Source of the DNA: Anastatus disparis
Lineage: Eukaryota > Arthropoda > Insecta > Hymenoptera > Eupelmidae
Direction of reading: 5' to 3'
Assembly (NCBI GenBank): GCA_017163975.1
Contig: JAFFSR010000347.1
Location: 7,244,001 to 7,308,000, forward strand
DNA length: 64,000 nt
This document shows positions 56,145 to 64,000 of this stretch, piece after piece. The notes beneath the pieces were generated by a model, which was given only the letters and a program-made list of their open reading frames with translations, ran no database searches and was not told the DNA's origin. The position numbers and the translations under genes are program-made. Each line of letters begins with the position of its first letter. The stretch's first letter is position 1.

Positions 56145-58097
56145 TTAAACAATACAATCGGTAATTTGTTTGTATACATGAGGTAAATATACAGTGTCCG
56201 CATTTAAATTAATTGTATTCTTGTTACCGCTAATATACAGCATTTCAGATATTTTCCGCTTTTTGGTGTTAGATTCTTTATCTAAAATTTTAGTTGACAA
56301 CCAATCACATTCGTGAGCAAATGTTTTCATATGTTCTTCTACTACTGTATTCTTATTAAACGAATTTTTGTGTTCAGAGAGTCTCGTTTTTAATGATCTT
56401 TTTGATTCTCCAATATAGCACGCTGAACACGATTTACAATTAAACTTATACACAACACCTGTGACTTCATCTTTTTTGAGTTTGTCTTTTTTAATTTTAA
56501 TTATATTATCCAGTTTTCTATTTATTAATGGTCTTGTGTCAATATTAAATTTTTTTAAAGACTTCTTACATTGGTTATAAAATCTAGGTATTAATGGTAA
56601 TGATATAGTACATATTGAATTTTTAATTTAAATTTGTTTTTCGTTATTGTTTACATTACAATATTTTAGTTTACGTAACCTTGAGTTTACACATGAAGTT
56701 ATGAATTCAATCGGATAGTCATTTTTTGTTAATAAATCTCTAACAAATTCAATGTTTTTAACCTCATATCTCTCATCTGACAACAATACTGCTCTATCAA
56801 TTAAATTAAAAACAATGTTGCGCTTTAATTCCATTGTATGGTAAGAATTAAAACTCAACAATCGAGACGTATTAGTAGGTTTTTGGAACCAATTAGTTAT
56901 TATAAGATTGTTTTCTTTTATCAATGTTACATCTAAAAAATTAATTTTATTGTCAACTTCAATTTCATGTATAAACTTTACATGTTTGTCATAATTATTA
57001 AAAATCTCTAGTACAACTGCGAGATCATCCTTATGGATACATGTAATTATTTCATCAACATATCGATAGTAAAAGATAGGCTTGATATTGTGTTTACATT
57101 TTAAAATTTTTAAACAATCATTCTCTAAGTCATCCATTACAATATTCGCAAATAATGAAGAAATAGGTGATCCTATTGGAGTACCATAAACTTGTTTATA
57201 CACAACATTGTCAAATGTAAAAAATGTATTATCGAATAAAAACTTTGTTATATTTATGATATCATTAAAAGGTATGTTACCTGTATGAATCGTACTAATG
57301 AGTCTTTCTAAACTTTTTAAAACAAGTTCGCAAGACACATTTGCGTATAAGGATGTAACATCTAATGAAGTTAAAATAAAATCCTTTGGAATAACAATAT
57401 TAAGAATCTTATTTACAAAAACGAAACTATTATCAATATTTGATTTTGGTAACTTTATCAATTTTTTCAAATAAACGTATAGAGACTTTGACAAGTTGTG
57501 TATAGGACTATTTACAGTGGAAATAATAGGTCTTAAAGGAACATTAATTTTGTGTATTTTCGGTAGTCTATATGCGCGAGGTAAATTAGTGTTTGTCTGA
57601 GTTAACTCGCTATCTTTAAAAATTCTATTTAAGGCTTTGAAATTATTCAGTTTTTTCATTAAAGTATACACATCTTTTTGTAATCGAATTAACGGACACT
57701 TATTATAAATCTTATATATAGTATGGTCGGATAACAAAGCATTCATTTTAGAATTATAATCTGATACATTCAAACAAACTGTAAGGTTTCCTTTATCAGC
57801 TCTTGTAAAGAATAAATTATTTTCATTATCATTAACACATTTTTTTGTAAATTGTAAATCATTATAAAACTTTTTATCAACACTAGATAAATGTAATTCA
57901 TTTTTCAAATTGTATTTAATATTATTTATAATAGTTGATCTGATCTCATTTTTAATGCCAGAATCAACAATGTTTAAGAATTCCGAATTTGACTCTATGT
58001 TCTTAATTATGTCAATCGAATCACATTTATTTAAATTAGATTTTAAATCAAATTTTGGACCTAATGAAACAATATTTATAACTTCTTCAGGATTCAA
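56145..58097 (-). pseudogene. Penelope-like element RT and GIY-YIG endonuclease, one in-frame stop
   Basis: A single frame of about 650 codons is interrupted only by TAA at 56628-56630. RT part (489 codons): ADKGN (100-104), LPKIHK (178-183), PLRPIISTVNSP, TSLDVTSLYAN with motif A Asp (243-253), YGTPIGSPISSLFAN (304-318), then YRYVDEI (344-350), where the second catalytic Asp of the usual YVDD is Glu. The endonuclease after the stop has VVYKFNC...SACYIGESKRSLKTRL...EH, the GIY-YIG module. Penelope-type elements use both for target-primed copying. The 5' end is unclear: a 23-base tandem duplication near 58090 (GAAGTTATAAATATTG) shifts the likely upstream coding sequence. Confidence 0.9.
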
Positions 58098-59295
58098 TAT
58101 TTATAACTTCTTGAATCTTCTTTGTATTATTAAATGTTGTAAACTTAAAGCATCGAGATCACAATTCAAAACACTTCAATTATAATCTATGTCGTATAAT
58201 CGTTTATCCATTTAATTTGTCTGTGTCGTATTTCTATGTTTATTATTTAACATGTTATATTGGTTAATATACTTGAATATTAACAACGTACTCTCACTCC
58301 GTGTTTGCTCCATTTGAGTATTAAATTTGAAATTATTCAAATTTAAAAATAATTACAATTTCAGCTTTCTATTTCTTTAATTCAAAAATTTTCAATTTGA
58401 GTGTCAATGACTAAGTTAAGTGTCACTATCGATTTTATTTTAATTCTGTAATTTCATTTTTTTTCGCATGTTAAATTTTATTTGTCTTATATAAGACAGG
58501 TATCAACCAATTTAGCGCGTTTGTTTGCATTTGCAGCTTTTCGCTTCGGCTTTCATGGCTTTGACTACCTCCCCTACTTTTGACCCACATTTTGTATTTT
58601 TTATACTAACTTTTCGCTATTTTTAATGCAGCTATTTCTTTTTCTAGCTTATCCAAATTTTTACTTATGTTTAGCATATCATAATTAATTTACTTATGTT
58701 TATCATATCATAATCAATTTACTTATGTTTAGCATATTATAATTAATTTTATGTTTAATTTCTTGTAGCTTAATCAACAATATATTTTGTCTTTTGATAA
58801 CTTTGTCTACTTTTTCGTTTAACAACTCTAAATAATATTTGGCTTTCTTTATTTTCATGTGAAAAATTGACTTCTTTTTCAGTTTTCGTATTGATTTTTA
58901 ATATTAATTTTTCAAACTCGTTTGTTGTTGATATAAAACAAGCTTAAAACTCGCTCCTAACGACGCTCGATTGAATTTTCATATATTATATTATTATGTA
59001 TAAATCAGCCAATTTTAAAATGAAAAAGAATTTCCTCAACTTATGAATTTTTATATTATAATTTCGCACTAAATTAAATTTTTATATATTTATAAAAAAA
59101 TTATTTAAAGTTACAATATGCATATAAATTGTTTAAATATAAATCATATCACGATAAAATAAGAATTTGTTTTACTAAATTGCATTTAAATCAATGAAAA
59201 AATATTATAGGAATTCATTCTTTTAAATCACGAGTTTCGATCACGAACCATGAAATAATCGAAAACAGTATTTGACGTTTACTAGAACTAACAAC
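58098..59295. other. Penelope 5' flank and non-coding stretch
   Basis: The first ~100 bases may hold the displaced N-terminus of the Penelope frame (KFTTFNNTKKIQEVINI on the minus strand). A three-fold ~31-base repeat (TTACTTATGTTTAGCATATC) lies at 58660-58750. Nothing else recognised. Confidence 0.45.
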
Positions 59296-59296
59296 T

Positions 59297-60377
59297 GCAC
59301 GGAGAAAACAAAGTACTATTAAAATAAATACTTAATCTAGTATATCTAATTTATGCACTAAGGTATTTGAAAAAAAAAGTAACGATATAATTTTAATTAG
59401 TGCTATAGCTTGAATTTTAGGGACTAATGTTGGTACTATTATATTATGAATCGAGAGCATAAATTTTCGATGCTTAGTGTCTTTTTTTCCGGTACTAAGA
59501 CTGACATTTCACCTACTCGATTCAAGGACAATATTTCGCAGAAAATGTGATTGTTAAGAGGCGGTCGGAACCAAATCGGTGACTTAGTTCGATGCTTGTA
59601 ATAAATGCTTATAATAATTTATTCATTTATTAATATGGTAAAAATATAGTCATTTCCTCTAGTCATGTATATAAAGAATAATTTAAAATAGTTAAAGCCA
59701 CAAAAATATACGAAATATTGTTATAAAGCGAAAAATGCCACCTAACAATCGACACGACAGTTTTTTGCATGCGGTATATGTCAAGTCAGTTTGATATTTG
59801 TAATAAATGCTTATAATAATTTATTTACTTATTCATATGGTAAAAATATAGTCATTTCCTCTAGTCATGTATATAAAGAATAATTTGAAATAGTTTAAGC
59901 CATAAAAATATATAAAATATTATCGTAAAGCGAAAAATGCTGACTTGATGTATACCGCAAGTCACCGATTTGGTTCCGACCGCCTCTTAATCTCTTTTGG
60001 TGCGGCCATTTCTTTTACTAAAATGAAAAATTGATAAATATAGAATTATTTATATAATATATAACACTTTTAAATTACTAACAATTAATTTTCTAATTCG
60101 TGATATTTAAGGAATAAAACGATATATGTTTATCTGCTATACTTCGTTTTAAATGTGCGTATTATATAGGTAATATGTTAGTATAAGATATTTTAGTTTC
60201 GTAGTACAGAAGAATTCAGTACTATTCCAAATAATTTTGAAGATAAGACGCGTTAAAAGATGTACTAATATAAGTTGTCTTAATTTATGTACTGAGTATC
60301 AATTAAAAACGATTGGTAATGTTTTTTTGACTACTGACTTAAGTTAGTACATTTTTTAGGTATTTTTTTTCTCTGTG
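59297..60377. mobile_element. MITE-like element with CAC(G/A)GAGAAAA ends, carrying a nested MITE
   Basis: Left end GCACGGAGAAAACAAAGTAC and mirrored right end TTTTTTTCTCTGTGTGTAC; interior rich in TTAGTAC/GTACTAA motifs on both halves. The TTAA MITE 59554-59990 lies inside. The target duplication is not clear. Confidence 0.5.
59554..59990. mobile_element. TTAA-flanked MITE with perfect TIRs and internal duplication
   Basis: TTAA at 59554-59557 and 59987-59990. The terminal inverted repeats GAGGCGGTCGGAACCAAATC... are 28 bases or more and show no mismatch. Inside, about 150 bases starting TTGTAATAAATGCTTATAAT (near 59597) are repeated near 59797 in direct orientation. No genes. It is the cleanest TTAA element in the window. 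Confidence 0.9.
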
Positions 60378-60769
60378 TGTACAAGTGCAAATTCAAAACT
60401 AAGTTTGGAACTTGATAATCTTCAGTATTCACAAAATTGAGATTCGTCTACAAAGTTCGAATTCATTAACGTGATTTCAGTATTGAGTATAACTTCGAAC
60501 TCAAGTATCTATACTTTGGTATCAGCAGTTATTTTTGTTAAGTGGGATGTAGAGTTGAAAAAAGGTGGAAATGGGTGTGAAATGAGTAAAAACTGGGTGT
60601 TATTAAATAAAAGAGTGGAAAATAAGAGTTCTATGGGTAAGATGTGGGGGTCCAAAGACTAAATTAGAAAAAAAAAATAATATATAGAAAGATCTATATC
60701 TATTTATATTACAAAAAGTTTTCGCCACCGTTATCGACGCAGGTGCCGTGTATAAGAATCAATCGTGGC

Positions 60770-60890
60770 CCCAGTTAGCTATAATATAGCTGAAATTTAG
60801 CTAAAATTTAGTTAAAATAGATGCTACAAGTAAGCTAAAAGTTGGCTGAAAAATAGCTGAAAGTTGTATAAAAGTTAGCTAAGAGTTAGT
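60770..60890. repeat. TAGCTGAAA-type short repeats flanking the transposon
   Basis: Diverged tandem copies of TTAGCTAAAA / TAGCTGAAA occur here and resume after the transposon (63412-63560). The transposon is therefore inserted in this repeat. Confidence 0.6.
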
Positions 60891-61110
60891 TGGCTGATTC
60901 CATTCAGATTTATGCAGGCCGTCATTGATCGGATTTTTTTTTTCTTCTAAGTAATAAAAATACCTTCTATTATGTAAATAAAGATAAAATTTACCTCGTA
61001 GAACGCTCAAAAAAATTTTTTTATTTATTATACCAAGTGATATTTCCAAAGATTATTTATTATCAGTTTTACCAAATGTAACTATTTATATGATTGATTA
61101 AGCACGATCA

Positions 61111-62513
61111 TTGGTAAATAATAAAAAAATTTACAAGCAGTCTGAGAGCCATTGTGGCCATTCTTTGGATAGTGAAATTGTTATGAAAGTAAAGGATTAT
61201 TATCTGAACGATGATTTTAATTGTTCTCGTCAAAGTGCGAATAAAAGCGACACAGTATCTATCAAAGAAAATGGTATAAAAACTAAAAAAGTCAAACGCT
61301 TTCTTACGCGAAGTATAAAAGAAATATATCAATTATTTAAAGACAATAATCCTGAAATGAAAACAAAAATTGGTAAATCAACATTCTACGCTTTAAGACC
61401 GAAGTGGGTTATACCACATCCACCCACCGATTCGTGTCTTTGCGTTTACTGCGAGAATCTTAAACTTATGTTAGATGCTTTGAATGATTATAAAAAAGAG
61501 AATAAACAAGACATTGCAGATTTGGAATTGAAAATATGTTCTTCACTTTTTTGTTCAAAAGATGATATGAAATGTGTACTAAGAGAATGTAAAGAATGTC
61601 CCATTGGAGATTCTATTGATTTACAAGTAATTTCTTTGACAGAAGAAGATTTATATGAAGAAATAATTTATGGTGTTTGGGAAAAATCAAATTTACTGAA
61701 TAAAACTAGCACAATTGAAAATTTCTTAATAGAGTTAAGAGAGCGCGCTCTCACTGTAAGAGCTCATGAATTGGTCAAAGAAATTCAACGTATAGCAATT
61801 AAAGAGGTTAAACTTTTAGCGAAAAATAATGACTTCCAATTAGTTATTCATGTTGATTTTGCAGTAAATTGGACAGTTCTGCTTCAAAATGAAATTCAAA
61901 GCTATCATTGGAGTAAAAACCAAATATCAATATTTACGTCGGTATGCTATTTTGGAAATGATAAAACAGTCAGTTATGTCACCGTCTCTGACGATATTAA
62001 ACATGATTCGTCTCATGCCCTAATGGCTATGAATTTAATTATCGATAACTTAAAACAAAAACATATTGCGTAAGATCTTGATGAAATCATAACCATTTTC
62101 GATGGAGCTGCCAGTCATTTTAAAAATAGATATCAATTCTATGAGCTTCAAAACTCAAAAGTAAACAGAAAATGGCTTTTTTCTGCAACAGGTCATGGTG
62201 AAGGCGCTTGTGACGGTATTGGTGGTTTAGTTAAACATTATGCTACCACGCATAATCTGTCCAAGAAGAGTGCAGATTTTATTAGAAACGCTGAAAATTC
62301 CGCCACTCACGTACCAAAATATACTCCGTCGATTAACATTCTTGTTATCCGCAAGGATGAGTTAGAAGTTTTTCGACTGACCAAAAAAAATGGAATGGTT
62401 AGGAAATGCAAAAGAAATTAAAGGTGTTCAAAAGATTCACTGTTGGAAAAGTGAACGAAACCAAATCTACACTGCTAAAACTTCGAGACATGAGTGGCAA
62501 GAAGTAAATTGAA
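61111..62513 (+). pseudogene. DDE-type transposase, one stop and one frameshift
   Basis: The frame 61111-62073 (320 codons) continues in the same frame past TAA (62071-62073): IFDGAASHFKNRYQF, SATGHGEGACDGIGG, LVKHYATTHNLS. In a run of eight A at about 62383-62390 the frame slips by one, and coding continues to TGA near 62513 (ending RHEWQEVN). Features: helical basic N-terminus, PPTDSCLCVYCENLKLML (105-122), Cys-rich VLRECKECP (156-164), VIHVDFAVNW (245-254) with a probable catalytic Asp, NEIQSYHW, and after the stop FDGAASHF with a second acidic residue. Similar proteins (DFxENY...HW, SDG...QFKN, HGKG..DGIGG) occur in many animals as transposases; that is from memory. It has zinc-binding-like cysteines but no domain I can name. 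Confidence 0.8.
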
Positions 62514-63280
62514 AGGTTTTATTCAAATTCGGATTTTTTTATTCACATTAGTTCTTTAGTGTTCTTTCTCAATTGTATCGCATATTATTTGTTTATTGAA
62601 AATGATCAAATAATATATTTTAGTATTTAAAAAACTCACCTTTTCAAAATTCAAATTCAAAATTCAAAATTCAAAATTCAAAGTAAATATATTTATTTAA
62701 AGTTTCAGCATTTTTTTTAAAACTTTAAATCGTCATAACTTTGGTTCTAATTGATCAGAATATTCGATCCGGGGTTTAATATAAAGATTATTGTTGATAT
62801 TTTTGATATATTAATAAATAAAAGCATGATAATAGTTGTAAGAACACGTAAAGTTGGAAAAATAGTACAATGCGCCATGGTATCAATGTTTTAAAATCGA
62901 AAATATAAAAAAAACGTTTAAAAGTCTGTTAAAAAAAAAATAAGGCAAAATCGCATATTCTCGCCTACTCTAAAAGTTAGTATTTTTTATGTTTAAAATC
63001 ATATAAAAATTTCAAAAAAAAAAAATATATAGTTTTTGAGAAAATCGTGTTTGAAAAAAATCGCTTTTTTTCGGTTTTTTGTAAATAACTCAGTGAGATC
63101 AAATTGTATTACAAAAATCGAGATTGCATTTCAAACTAGACAAAATTCCGCACACTTTCGTTAAAAGAACGCTCAAAAAGGTTAAAAATTGACGGAGCTA
63201 TAGTCATTTAAAAGTAGAGGTTCATTTTTAATTTTTGAATTTTCGTTTTTACATCCAACACTAGAATTGTTGTAGTAAAA
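62514..63280. other. Transposon 3' non-coding part
   Basis: It lies between the transposase stop and the right terminal repeat. It contains a short AAAATTC tandem (62640-62690) and A-runs. No second gene seen. Confidence 0.6.
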
Positions 63281-63560
63281 AAAAAAATTTTTTTGAGCGT
63301 TCTACGAGGTAAATTTCATCTTTATATACATAATAGAAGGTATTTTCATTACTTAGAAGAAAAAAAAAATTCGATCAACAACGGCCTGCATGAATCTGAA
63401 TGGAATCAGCCAGTTAAAACTAAACAGAAGTAGTATAAATTTATCTGAAAATTAGCTGAAAATTTATTCTTTATGTCAGTTCAATTATACAAAATTTAAA
63501 TAATAATTAACAAAACGTCAGTCAAAAATTAGCTCATTCAGTTAAATTTAGCTGTATTTA

Positions 63561-64000
63561 GAGATGTGCTGTCAACAAAATATTTTCTCTTCTGTTTAGA
63601 AGCTAGTCAAGTGTAGAATCTAATAATATATCATAATTGAAGTTTATACTTTAAAGGAAAGAGAAAATTAAGAAGGGTAGCTGCAGATGGAGGGGGTAAA
63701 AGAAAAATGAAGGGAAAAAGAATAGAGAGTGAAAAAAAGGTAATAAAACAAAATATAGTGAAACATAGATGAAGAGAGTAATACATATACTAAAGCCCAA
63801 ATAAGACCCGAAAATAAAGCCTGTAGAAAAGGGTAGTTTCACTTTAATATATAACAACTACTAATTATATAAGAACCAATAGAAAAGGCAAATCTTATTA
63901 CAAAAAAATTACACATACTCTTAAAGCATATATACTATGGAGAAAGCATGCCGTGTAAGAAAGTGGTGGCAACTTTAGGTTGAGAGAAAGAAAATGATAA
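63561..64000. other. A-rich non-coding stretch to window end
   Basis: Purine-rich (GAAAGAGAAAATTAAGAAGG-like) sequence; no gene recognised. Confidence 0.4.

Larger units (their letters stand above)
60892..63411 (+). mobile_element. DNA transposon, 2.5 kb, with 131-bp terminal inverted repeats
   Basis: Left repeat 60892-61022 and right repeat 63281-63411 are inverted complements with few differences, starting GGCTGATTCCATTCAGATT. AGTT occurs on both sides (60888-60891, 63412-63415) as a likely 4-base target duplication. One transposase gene lies between, on the plus strand, followed by about 0.75 kb of non-coding sequence. Good repeat identity and only two lesions in the gene suggest a fairly recent insertion. 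I cannot name the superfamily. Confidence 0.85.

Noticed and set aside
57910..58185. 91-codon plus-strand frame
   Set aside because: Antisense to the Penelope N-terminal coding region.
60471..60662. 63-codon plus-strand frame
   Set aside because: Short, no domain, in the flank of a MITE and next to A-rich sequence; no supporting signals.

Overview
The window is A+T-rich eukaryotic DNA and I found no gene that looks like a host cellular gene. Almost everything recognisable is transposable-element (TE) sequence: BEL/Pao, Copia, a CR1-like LINE, a Penelope-like element, Helitrons, at least two DNA-transposon transposases, many foldback MITEs, 5S- and tRNA-like fragments, and satellites. This mix (BEL/Pao, Penelope, Helitron and TTAA-flanked MITEs together) suggests an arthropod, most likely an insect and possibly a hymenopteran. 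That is inference from TE content, not a species identification. The region looks like an intergenic or heterochromatic TE graveyard containing a few young insertions.

Layout. 1-5.0 kb: the pol 3' part and 3' LTR of a decayed BEL/Pao element. 5.0-9.1 kb: a 5S-like fragment, a MITE, a broken transposase on the minus strand and a separate spliced gene fragment. 9.8-10.5 kb: a foldback element filled with palindromic repeats. 10.5-13.4 kb: a minus-strand Helitron with a helicase fragment, then G-rich and 10-bp minisatellites. 13.7-17.2 kb: palindromic GATC repeats, a TA-flanked MITE and tRNA-like sequences. 17.2-30.35 kb: a pair of diverged inverted-repeat arms surrounding nested Helitrons. One Helitron is split by a very young, internally deleted Copia element (21429-24157). 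31-53.4 kb: two inverted copies of a ~2.6-kb LTR-like repeat. They are separated by MITEs, two copies of a mobile element built from ~165-bp tandem repeats, and a nearly intact CR1-like LINE (41758-47088). 48.7-55.7 kb: remnants of LTR-retroelement gag genes on the minus strand. 55.9-58.1 kb: a Penelope-like element with one internal stop and a hammerhead-like motif. 59.3-60.4 kb: nested MITEs. 60.9-63.4 kb: a DNA transposon with 131-bp terminal inverted repeats and a nearly intact transposase.

Nesting gives relative ages. Copia sits in a Helitron. The LINE sits in a satellite element. Another copy of that satellite element, plus two TTAA MITEs, sits in one LTR-like repeat. Several insertions can be checked inside the window because a paralogous copy carries the empty site. 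No cellular pathway is encoded here. The most unusual item is the satellite-bodied mobile element with hairpin ends (32124-33897 and 40723-48062).
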